From assembly GCA_017508665.1 (NCBI GenBank), contig JAFVYL010000013.1, positions 1 through 64,000 of the forward strand: a stretch of DNA of 64,000 nucleotides. The letters are read 5' to 3'. Source of the stretch: Clostridia bacterium. GTDB taxonomy: Bacteria; Bacillota; Clostridia; Oscillospirales; CAG-272. A program made the position numbers and the translations under genes. Of the stretch, positions 57,884 through 64,000 are shown one piece after another (position 1 is the first letter of the stretch; every line of letters starts with the position of its first letter). The notes beneath the pieces were generated by a model. That model was given only the letters and a program-made list of their open reading frames with translations. It had not been told where the DNA came from and searched no databases.

Positions 57884-57923
57884 AAAAAAGAGAACGCATC
57901 GGTCACCGATGCGTTCTCTTTTT
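57884..57923. terminator. Bidirectional terminator after kdgK
   Basis: AAAAAGAGAACGCATCGG (57885-57902) with CCGATGCGTTCTCTTTTT (57906-57923), a near-perfect long palindrome with A and T tracts on both sides. The spacer 57707-57883 shows no gene. Confidence 0.9.
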
Positions 57924-57932
57924 ATCTTAAAA

Positions 57933-58958
57933 TCATCTCTGGATACGGCCCGATCCGTCGCCGCCTGCAAGCTTCTCAACCTCTGCAAGAGTAACCATGT
58001 TGTAGTCACCCTCGATAGAGTGCTTGAGAGCGGAAGCCGCAACTGCGAACTCAACTGCACCCTGAGCGGACTTGCCATTCATAAGAGCGTAGATAAGACC
58101 GCCGCCGAAGGAGTCACCGCCGCCTACACGGTCGATGATGTGGAGATCGTACTTCTTGGAGAAGCAGTACTCGTCAGCCTTTACGTCATAGAGCATTGCA
58201 GACCAGCCGTTGTCGAACGCGGAGCGGCTCTCACGGAGAGTGATAGCAACGTACTCGAAGCCGAACTTGTCAGCAAGCTGCTTTGCAACAGACTTGTAGC
58301 CCTCGTGGTTGAGCTTACCGCCGTAGATGTCGGTAGCCTCTGCCTCGATACCGAATACGTCCTTTGCATCCTCCTCGTTGGAGATGCATACGTCAACGTA
58401 CTTGCAAAGCTCGGTCATTGCCTCGCGAGCCTCAGCTCTGGTCCAGAGCTTGCCGCGGTAGTTAAGGTCGCAAGAGATCTTGAGACCGTGAGCCTTTGCA
58501 GCTTTGCAAGCATCCTTGCAGATCTCAACAACATTTGCGCCGAGAGCGGGAGTGATACCGGTAAAGTGGAACCAATCTGCTCCCTCAAAGATCTTCTCCC
58601 AATCGAAGTCCTCGCGGGATGCCTTGGAAATTGCGGAATTTGCACGGTCGTAAATACATACGGAGCCACGCTGAGATGCGCCCTTCTCGTTGAAGTAGAT
58701 ACCTACTCTGTCACCGCCGCGAACGATCATAGAAGTGTCTACACCGTAACGGCGAAGGCTGTTAACAGCTGCCTGACCGATAGCGTGAGCGGGGAGCTTA
58801 GTAACGTAAGCTGCATCCATACCGTAGTTAGCAAGAGAAACGGCAACGTTTGCCTCACCGCCGCCAAAGGTGAACTCGACGTGATCGCACTGAACGAACC
58901 TTTCGTAGTTATAGGGCTGAAGGCGGAGCATAAGCTCGCCAAAAGTGATAACCTTCAT
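57933..58958 (-). CDS. kdgK: 2-keto-3-deoxygluconate kinase (PfkB family)
   Basis: A 341-residue ribokinase/PfkB-family sugar kinase. It begins VITFGELMLRLQP and has FTFGGGEANVAVSLANYG (substrate site), SCDLNYRGKLWTR and the catalytic GGGDSFGGGLIYAL (anion hole and catalytic Asp). The CDLNYRGKLW and IFEGADWFHFTGI segments are typical of KdgK, which phosphorylates 2-keto-3-deoxygluconate, the common intermediate of uronate breakdown. This fits the two uronate-type lyases in the window, one of which is convergent next door. Specificity among PfkB kinases is inferred from these segments. AAAGGAA precedes the ATG. Confidence 0.86.
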   Translation of the reverse strand: MKVITFGELMLRLQPYNYERFVQCDHVEFTFGGGEANVAVSLANYGMDAAYVTKLPAHAIGQAAVNSLRRYGVDTSMIVRGGDRVGIYFNEKGASQRGSVCIYDRANSAISKASREDFDWEKIFEGADWFHFTGITPALGANVVEICKDACKAAKAHGLKISCDLNYRGKLWTRAEAREAMTELCKYVDVCISNEEDAKDVFGIEAEATDIYGGKLNHEGYKSVAKQLADKFGFEYVAITLRESRSAFDNGWSAMLYDVKADEYCFSKKYDLHIIDRVGGGDSFGGGLIYALMNGKSAQGAVEFAVAASALKHSIEGDYNMVTLAEVEKLAGGDGSGRIQR

Positions 58959-59011
58959 TTTTAAAATTCCTTTCGTGAATTATATTTTAATATTTTCTTG
59001 CATACATATAT

Positions 59012-59040
59012 ATTGTAACAAATATCATCTAAAAAATCAA
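59012..59040 (-). promoter_or_regulatory. Sigma-A promoter for kdgK
   Basis: Minus strand TTGATT (59035-59040), a 17-bp spacer and TACAAT (59012-59017), about 54 bp before the ATG. Confidence 0.7.
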
Positions 59041-59108
59041 TAACCTGTATTGATATTCCCGAAAACTCGGGTGATTTAAACGCGGATTGCGTAAATCCGA
59101 GATCGGCC

Positions 59109-59354
59109 TTATTTTGTGAGCTTTATTTCTTCAAGACAAGCCCGGCAGATCTTCTTACCCTTAAAGTTCAAAACGTCATCCTCGCTTCCGCAGAAGTTGC
59201 AGCAGGGATGGTACTTAGTGAGTATTATTTTGTCACCCTCTACGTATATTTCGACCGGATCGGAGCTTGCTATATCCATCTTCTTGCGCATTTCCTTTGG
59301 CACTACGATTCTGCCAAGCTCATCAATGTGTCTTACGATACCTGTAGATTTCAT
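59109..59354 (-). CDS. AbrB/SpoVT-family regulator with C-terminal zinc ribbon
   Basis: An 81-residue protein. The N-terminal swapped-hairpin DNA-binding domain (about 1-48) begins STGIVRHIDELGRIVVPKEM, the classic AbrB pattern. The C-terminal half has CNFCG...CRACLEE, a four-cysteine zinc-ribbon layout seen in clostridial AbrB homologues. Such proteins act as transition-state regulators and are often autoregulated. It is immediately upstream of, and divergent from, the spoIIIA operon. GAGGAAACAATC precedes the ATG. A 9-bp-arm palindrome sits at the predicted transcript start. Confidence 0.93.
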   Translation of the reverse strand: MKSTGIVRHIDELGRIVVPKEMRKKMDIASSDPVEIYVEGDKIILTKYHPCCNFCGSEDDVLNFKGKKICRACLEEIKLTK

Positions 59355-59378
59355 ATGATTGTTTCCTCTCTTGAATTA

Positions 59379-59398
59379 TATATCCCAAATGGGATATA
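59379..59398. promoter_or_regulatory. Palindromic operator candidate before the AbrB-like gene
   Basis: TATATCCCA-AA-TGGGATATA: 9-bp arms around a 2-bp centre. It starts at about +1 relative to the promoter at 59406-59434, where a bound protein would block transcription. It could equally be an mRNA hairpin at the 5' end that stabilises the transcript. Confidence 0.55.
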
Positions 59399-59405
59399 CA
59401 GGTAT

Positions 59406-59434
59406 ATTTTACCAAAAAAACGCCCAAGTGTCAA
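59406..59434 (-). promoter_or_regulatory. Sigma-A promoter for the AbrB-like gene
   Basis: Minus strand TTGACA (59429-59434), a 17-bp spacer and TAAAAT (59406-59411). Confidence 0.8.
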
Positions 59435-59519
59435 GAGCTTTGTGAGATTACTTTATTAGTGCGGAAATATTTTGCTGCTTGATATTGCGAGCACAGAGAA
59501 ATGAAAGGATAGGATAATA

Positions 59520-60407
59520 ATGATAAAAAGGCTGACACCGTATCTGCCGCGTGAGGTGAATGAGACTGTCGAAAATTTTTTAAAGACGTCGAACAAGGAT
59601 ACAAGAATAAACGAAATAAGGCTCAGGTCGAGCGGACCTGTTTCGCTTGTGGCAAGCGGAAAAAACATCTCGCTCGGTATTTCTTTGGGTAAGGAAAGGA
59701 TAAAGGAGGTCTTTAAGCGTATATGCGGCGGAGCGGTCTATGCTCACAGAGATGACGTTTGCCGAGGGTTTATAACGCTACCCGGCGGTATCAGAGTCGG
59801 AGTCTGCGGTCACGCGCATTACGAATCCGGATCGGTCATTGGTGTCGGAGACATTTCGTCTCTCGTGTTCCGTATTCCCTCGGGGAAATGCTCCTTTTCT
59901 TCGGAGCTTTACAGAAAGTGGCATAGGTGCGGAGGCGGTATGCTGATATGCTCGGGAGCGGGAGAGGGAAAAACCACCGCTATCAGAGCTCTTGCCGGGC
60001 TTATAGGATCGGGTGCAGATGCCCGCCGCGTCGTTGTGGCGGACGAGCGGTGCGAATTCGATCCGGATGAATATACATCCTCCCACGTGGATATTCTCAG
60101 AGGATACAAGAGAGCTCTGGGGATCGACATAGCTATAAGAACTCTGTCTGCTGAGGTGTTGATAGTGGACGAAATATCCTCTCGTGACGATGCCTGCGCT
60201 ATGCTTTCAGCTCTCGGAGCGGGAGTGACTGTCATAGCAACGGTGCACGCGAGAAGCCTTTCGGATGCTATGCGGAGAGAGTACATAAGAGAACTGATAG
60301 ACGGAGGACTTTTTGAGAGCGTATGCGTGATATCAAGGCAAAACGGAGTTTTCTCATTTTCGCTCGAGAAAATTAACACGGTACAGGGGGTAACATGTCG
60401 TATTTAG
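59520..60407 (+). CDS. spoIIIAA: Stage III sporulation protein AA
   Basis: A 295-residue SpoIIIAA, the secretion-type ATPase that powers or assembles the SpoIIIA-SpoIIQ channel between mother cell and forespore. The family N terminus is RLTPYLPREVNETVENFL and INEIRLRSSGPV. The nucleotide-binding loop is CSGAGEGKTTAIRAL, followed by VVVADERCEF and EVLIVDEISSRDDA (Walker B). AGGA lies 5 nt before the ATG. It overlaps spoIIIAB by 13 bp. In known spore formers the operon is sigma-E driven; a convincing sigma-E promoter could not be assigned in the roughly 80-bp leader, though AAATATT at 59465 is a possible -35. Confidence 0.96.
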   Translation: MIKRLTPYLPREVNETVENFLKTSNKDTRINEIRLRSSGPVSLVASGKNISLGISLGKERIKEVFKRICGGAVYAHRDDVCRGFITLPGGIRVGVCGHAHYESGSVIGVGDISSLVFRIPSGKCSFSSELYRKWHRCGGGMLICSGAGEGKTTAIRALAGLIGSGADARRVVVADERCEFDPDEYTSSHVDILRGYKRALGIDIAIRTLSAEVLIVDEISSRDDACAMLSALGAGVTVIATVHARSLSDAMRREYIRELIDGGLFESVCVISRQNGVFSFSLEKINTVQGVTCRI

Positions 60408-60877
60408 GTGCTTTTGCCGTGATTATAGGCGTGTATATGATATGGCGGGAGTATTCGTTATTTACCGGCCGTGAGGTTTTGGTGTGCCGCTCATTTTCAC
60501 GGGCTGTTATGGATTACAGAGAAAAAATGATATGCTATATGGTTTCCCCTAAGGAGTGGGCGGAAAATTATTCTGATGAATGTCTGTCCGAGATAGGATT
60601 TCTTGATGCGCTCAGAGAGGGTGCGAATTTTAAAGAGGCATACGGTGCGGTATGCGATAAGCTATGCATAACAGATGAGCTTAATTCGGTGCTCTCGGGC
60701 TGCTTTGACAGGCTTGGCGAGGGGTATCTCGAAACCGAGCTCAAGACTCTTGATGTTGCGATAGAAAAGCTTAGGTGTGAGGAGATCAGACTGAGTGAGA
60801 GTGTATCGAAAAGACGAAAGGCAACGGGCGCTGTGCTCGGGGCATTTGCAGTCGGGACTGTTATTCTCATTATTTAG
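60395..60877 (+). CDS. spoIIIAB: Stage III sporulation protein AB
   Basis: A 160-residue SpoIIIAB, a membrane protein of the mother-cell channel complex related to type II secretion GspF-like proteins. N- and C-terminal hydrophobic helices (about 1-17 and 145-160) flank a helical soluble core with FLDALREGANFKEAY and GEGYLETELKTLD. It overlaps spoIIIAA by 13 bp, so translation is coupled. Confidence 0.93.
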   Translation: MSYLGAFAVIIGVYMIWREYSLFTGREVLVCRSFSRAVMDYREKMICYMVSPKEWAENYSDECLSEIGFLDALREGANFKEAYGAVCDKLCITDELNSVLSGCFDRLGEGYLETELKTLDVAIEKLRCEEIRLSESVSKRRKATGAVLGAFAVGTVILII

Positions 60878-60905
60878 TACAGGGATAAGATAAGGAGTGC
60901 GAAAA

Positions 60906-61100
60906 ATGGACGTTGATTTAATAATGAAGGTGGCAGGCGTAGGAATGATAGTCGCTGTCGTGTGTCAGATACTCGGAAAGGTCGGCAGGGATGAGCAGGC
61001 TACGCTTGTATCGGTCACCGGAATAGTGATAATTCTTGTCATAATCATAGAGGAGATAGGTGAGCTGCTTGAATCGCTTAAAAGGATCTTTGGACTATGA
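60906..61100 (+). CDS. spoIIIAC: Stage III sporulation protein AC
   Basis: A 64-residue, two-helix membrane protein. It shows the strongly conserved SpoIIIAC pattern VDLIMKVAGVGMIVAVVCQI and GRDEQATLVSVTGIVIILVI. The ATG at 60906 is chosen for AAGGAG 8 nt upstream. Its stop overlaps the start of spoIIIAD (ATGA). Confidence 0.96.
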   Translation: MDVDLIMKVAGVGMIVAVVCQILGKVGRDEQATLVSVTGIVIILVIIIEEIGELLESLKRIFGL

Positions 61101-61474
61101 GTGAGTGGCTTCGGGTATTGGCGTATGTTTTCCTCACTCTTTTTCTCGGCACTCTGTTGAAAGAGCTCGGCTTCAAGGGATCAAGACTCATATTTATTCT
61201 CGGCGCGGTCTCTCTTGTCGGGGCGGCTGTTATCTGCTTTGGAAAAATAATTTCCCTACTCCCCGGTGTCGGAGAAGAAGGGCGCAGATACGTCGTGGCT
61301 ATGCTGAAAATAATAGGTGTAGGATACGCATTCGGTATCTGCTCGGATATCTGCTCGGAGCTTGGAGAGACAAGCCTCGGCAACGCGGTATGTCTGTTTG
61401 GCAGAATAGAGATCATCACACTTTCCGTTCCGTTTATAAAAATGATAGTGGAAAAGGGAATAGAAATGATATGA
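61097..61474 (+). CDS. spoIIIAD: Stage III sporulation protein AD
   Basis: A 125-residue integral membrane protein with three or four helices. Sequence such as LLKELGFKGSRLIFILGAV and IIGVGYAFGICSDICSELGE matches SpoIIIAD. It overlaps spoIIIAC and spoIIIAE by 4 bp each (ATGA junctions). Confidence 0.95.
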   Translation: MSEWLRVLAYVFLTLFLGTLLKELGFKGSRLIFILGAVSLVGAAVICFGKIISLLPGVGEEGRRYVVAMLKIIGVGYAFGICSDICSELGETSLGNAVCLFGRIEIITLSVPFIKMIVEKGIEMI

Positions 61475-62607
61475 TAAAATATAGGAAAAAAGTAAACAAT
61501 AGCTTACATAAACTACTTAAAATCACACTTTTTACTGTAATGCTTGTTTCTTTTCTTTCCGTGGATTGCTTAGCGGCGGAGAAGGAAAGCGAGGAGATGA
61601 TAAAGGAAGGTGTCGAGACAGTAATCGAGGATTTTAAGGCGGCTTTGCCGGATGGGAAAGGCGGCGAGGCTGATATGGAGCAGACTGTAAAATCTCTGGG
61701 AATAAAGCATATTCTTGAGAATGTCTGCAGTGAGATAGAGGGGCATAGCACAGAGATAGCATCCTTTCTTTTGGTTCTTCTCGGTGTGGGTATGATAAGC
61801 TCACTCGCCTCTCTTCATACGGGTGAGCTCGGTGCTCTCTCATCACGCGCGGTGGGTATCACGGTATCGGCTCTCATCTTTGAAAGGCTTGTTTTCCTTG
61901 TCCGCGGAGCAGTGTCATCACTTGGTGAGATAGATAGCTTTTTTGCCGCGGTAATACCGATATGTATCTCGGTAAATTCTCTTGGAGCATCGCCTACTAC
62001 AGCAGAAACTCAGGCACTTGGCATGGGATTGACCCTTGGCATATATGCTTACATATCAAAGAAGCTGATATTGCCGATAGTGAGCTCGATATTTGTAACC
62101 TCTGCCGCTTCATCTATAGATCCTCTCTTCGGAAGAATAGCTAAGAGTGTGCGGGATGTATTTCTTTGGGGTATGGGTATTCTGACAGCTCTCGTCGGTG
62201 CTACCTTCTCGTTGCAGAGTGTTATATCCGCGAGTGCTGACAGTGCTGTGATGAGAAGCGCAAGGTATGCCATATCGGGCACTATACCGATAGTGGGCAG
62301 CTCAGTGTCTGGAGCTCTCGGCTTGGTTGCGGGCGGAGCATCCTATGCGAGGGGGATAGTGGGAGGCGGATCGATAGCGGTGATTATCGCACTGATAATC
62401 TCTCCTATTATCACCTTGCTGCTATACAGACTTGCTCTTAGGCTCGGGATCTTCTTTTTCTCTCTTGCATCCCTTGACGGCTCATCCGGAATCCTCTCCT
62501 CTTTCCTATACGCTATAGATTCCGCTCTTGCCGCATATTCCTTCACGTCGGTCATTTACGTGATAGAGCTTGTGGCGTTTTTGAAAGGGGGCGCATCTCT
62601 TGCTTAG
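61471..62607 (+). CDS. spoIIIAE: Stage III sporulation protein AE
   Basis: A 378-residue multi-spanning SpoIIIAE. It has a signal-like N terminus (LFTVMLVSFLSVDCLAA), a short external helical region, then about seven or eight transmembrane helices with SASSIDPLFGRIAKSVRDVF-like and ALGLVAGGASYARGIVGGG-like segments. The start is the ATG overlapping the spoIIIAD stop; the frame stays open upstream by chance to 61105, but that part overlaps spoIIIAD and looks non-coding. Confidence 0.95.
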   Translation: MIKYRKKVNNSLHKLLKITLFTVMLVSFLSVDCLAAEKESEEMIKEGVETVIEDFKAALPDGKGGEADMEQTVKSLGIKHILENVCSEIEGHSTEIASFLLVLLGVGMISSLASLHTGELGALSSRAVGITVSALIFERLVFLVRGAVSSLGEIDSFFAAVIPICISVNSLGASPTTAETQALGMGLTLGIYAYISKKLILPIVSSIFVTSAASSIDPLFGRIAKSVRDVFLWGMGILTALVGATFSLQSVISASADSAVMRSARYAISGTIPIVGSSVSGALGLVAGGASYARGIVGGGSIAVIIALIISPIITLLLYRLALRLGIFFFSLASLDGSSGILSSFLYAIDSALAAYSFTSVIYVIELVAFLKGGASLA

Positions 62608-63061
62608 GGAATATTTTTCTGAGATAATTATTATCATGACCTTTGCCGCTATTCTGCTTGGCATAGCTCATCCGAAGCTGAAGGGGGCGACATCGTATAG
62701 CATAGGCGTTCTGATGATTTGCGTTATTTTGCTACCTTTAGTTGACATAATACGGGATTTTGACACAAAATCAATGTTTGACAGCATAAATATGGATCTT
62801 GAATACGATATTACTGATGATATGATCGAGGCCTCGTTTGAGGAGGGAATATCAGAATATATCGCGCAAAAGTACGGCGTCGACAAATCATGTGTTAGCG
62901 TTATGGCGGACGGCTTCGATATGGAACGGCTTCGCGCTGAGAGAATATACGTGACTCTGTCGGGCAGGGCAGTCTTTCTCGATTATAAAAAGATAGAAGA
63001 CGAGGTTCGGAGTGAATTTACAAACGGAGGGGAATGTGAGGTGTCACTGAAAATTGAATAA
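62600..63061 (+). CDS. spoIIIAF: Stage III sporulation protein AF
   Basis: A 153-residue SpoIIIAF. Two N-terminal helices (about 8-25 and 34-52, with HPKLKGATSYSIGVLMICV between and within) anchor a soluble ring-building-motif-like domain (about 75-150). The start is TTG, overlapping spoIIIAE by 8 bp, with a GGGGG Shine-Dalgarno about 10 nt upstream. Confidence 0.92.
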   Translation: MLREYFSEIIIIMTFAAILLGIAHPKLKGATSYSIGVLMICVILLPLVDIIRDFDTKSMFDSINMDLEYDITDDMIEASFEEGISEYIAQKYGVDKSCVSVMADGFDMERLRAERIYVTLSGRAVFLDYKKIEDEVRSEFTNGGECEVSLKIE

Positions 63062-63422
63062 GAGATTTTTGAAATACATAAAAGAAAAACGAGAGCTGGT
63101 CAAGGTGATATCGGTTCTTGCTCTCGGAGTTGTGCTGATTTTTCTCGGCACAAGGATGCAAAAGGCGGAACCCATCTCCGAAGGTGACGTCGAGCAACGG
63201 ATAAGTGCCGCTTGCTCAAAGATTGAGGGGGTGGGCGAGTGCGCGGTGTACGTGTATTACTCGCCCGGGGGCGAGCGTGACAGCACGGATGCAGTAGAGA
63301 GCGTGATAGTTATTTGCGAGGGGGCTGACTCTGTCGACGTCAGGCTCAGACTCACAAGGATGCTTTCATCCTTTTTCGGAATAGGCTCAAACCGAGTGAA
63401 GATCGAAAAAATGAAGGGGTGA
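63054..63422 (+). CDS. spoIIIAG: Stage III sporulation protein AG
   Basis: A 122-residue SpoIIIAG that forms a large ring in the feeding channel. One N-terminal helix (about 17-34) precedes the ring-building motif with ACSKIEGVGECAVYVYYSPG, typical of the family. It is shorter than Bacillus SpoIIIAG (about 229 residues), as common in Clostridia. The start is TTG, overlapping spoIIIAF by 8 bp. Confidence 0.92.
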   Translation: MNKRFLKYIKEKRELVKVISVLALGVVLIFLGTRMQKAEPISEGDVEQRISAACSKIEGVGECAVYVYYSPGGERDSTDAVESVIVICEGADSVDVRLRLTRMLSSFFGIGSNRVKIEKMKG

Positions 63423-63499
63423 TTTTTGTATTATTTGGCATATTCGCCCTGCGCTGTGCATAGCTTGTAACAGTAACAAAACAAGGAGAAATGAATATT

Positions 63500-64000
63500 A
63501 TGAAAAACGAAAAACTTAAAAAGATGTTCTCATCTAAGCTCACAAAAAGCCTTGCCGTATTTCTTGTGGTGCTTCTGATCGGCGCTGCCGTATTTGTAAA
63601 CTACAAGCTCTTCTACGATCCGGTCGATGCAATGGGATACGGTGATGGAAATATGGAAAACCACTTTGGCGGATCTGTACAGACCGGCAACAGCGCGGAC
63701 GGTGAGAACTACTTTACCGCGACCGCTCTTAACCGTCAGCAATCCCGCGATGAAGCTATCGACGTGCTGAAGCTCGTCAGCGAGAGTGAGGAGTCGAGCG
63801 AGGAGGCAAAGGCGGAGGCGAGCGCAAAGCTTTCTCAAATTGCCGAAGATATGCAGAACGAAAGTAACATCGAGACACTCGTCAAGGCAAAGGGCTTCGA
63901 GGAGTGTGTAGCGGTAATTTCGGATAACTCCGTAAGCGTGATAGTAAGCGCGGAGTCACTGCAGGCGGCAGAGGCAGCACAGATACTCGCTATCGTTTAC
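63500..64000 (+). CDS. spoIIIAH: Stage III sporulation protein AH, partial (cut by window end)
   Basis: The first 167 codons of SpoIIIAH, which pairs with forespore SpoIIQ across the engulfment gap. One N-terminal helix (about 17-33, LAVFLVVLLIGAAVFVNY) is followed by a linker and the YscJ/FliF-like ring-building domain, with TALNRQQSRDEAIDVLK and ETLVKAKGFEECVAVISDN, both family hallmarks. AAGGAG lies 11 nt before the ATG at 63500; an in-frame ATG at 63491 is only 2 nt from it. The frame is open at the window edge, so the C terminus is missing. Confidence 0.95.
   Translation, partial: MKNEKLKKMFSSKLTKSLAVFLVVLLIGAAVFVNYKLFYDPVDAMGYGDGNMENHFGGSVQTGNSADGENYFTATALNRQQSRDEAIDVLKLVSESEESSEEAKAEASAKLSQIAEDMQNESNIETLVKAKGFEECVAVISDNSVSVIVSAESLQAAEAAQILAIVY

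Noticed and set aside
61105-61470. Upstream extension of the spoIIIAE frame by 122 codons
   Set aside because: It overlaps spoIIIAD, is Arg/Cys-rich and unlike SpoIIIAE; the true start is the ATG at 61471 in an ATGA junction.

Overview
The window looks like chromosomal DNA of an endospore-forming member of the Clostridia (Bacillota), probably an uncultured gut-type lineage. The evidence is spoIIE, a complete spoIIIAA-AG run with the start of spoIIIAH, dpaA-dpaB for dipicolinate, a GerA/SpoVAF-type germination protein, a clostridial AbrB-like regulator, a T-box leader on ileS, and many Gram-positive sigma-A promoters (TTGACA, 17 bp, TATAAT-like) and strong Shine-Dalgarno sites. The genus cannot be named from this sequence alone. 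I see no rRNA, tRNA, CRISPR array, integrase or transposase.

Layout. 1-6300 (minus strand): SPFH/stomatin protein, lysS, greA, an S41 PDZ protease and a CdaR/PucR-type regulator. 6400-11700 (minus): rsmE, prmA, ribF and a cytoplasmic heparinase II/III-family lyase, with an array of short palindromes between prmA and rsmE. 11800-15700 (plus): an MFS sugar transporter divergent from the lyase, a glycerophosphodiester phosphodiesterase and a THUMP methyltransferase. 15745-23062: spoIIE (minus), then truB and addA (plus). 23117-27577 (minus): birA and ileS, with a T-box leader and an inserted 110-bp palindromic element. 27600-30650: PAP2 phosphatase, metallo-beta-lactamase-fold protein, CmpB-like membrane protein, then trpS (minus). 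30915-38913 (plus): a five-gene ABC cassette (ATPase, permease, two GldG-like proteins, one DUF4340-like protein). 39226-43785 (plus): two related envelope proteins resembling trigger factor/FKBP chaperones flanking rnhA; the first is split by a frameshift. 43884-47466: Sel1-repeat protein (minus), a small membrane protein and dpaAB (plus). 47639-53516 (plus): U32 peptidase, spoVAF-like gene and a two-component system with a repetitive sensor. 53742-59354: a large secreted heparinase-family lyase (plus), a 2-keto-3-deoxygluconate kinase (minus) and an AbrB-like regulator (minus). 59520-64000 (plus): the spoIIIA operon, cut by the window edge inside spoIIIAH.

How the parts fit. Three functional themes stand out. 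First, sporulation: SpoIIE activates sigma-F, SpoIIIAA-AH builds the mother-cell half of the feeding channel, DpaAB makes dipicolinate and SpoVAF-like acts in the spore membrane. Second, a dispersed uronate-polysaccharide pathway: a secreted lyase, an MFS importer, a cytoplasmic lyase paralogue and KDG kinase. Third, an envelope cluster at 30.9-43.8 kb, where a Gld-type ABC cassette is followed by envelope-anchored folding factors. This third region is the best candidate for an incompletely described system.

Limits: all calls are from reading the sequence and the translations. No database search, RNA folding or alignment was run. Domain boundaries are approximate, and promoter and terminator calls are pattern matches.
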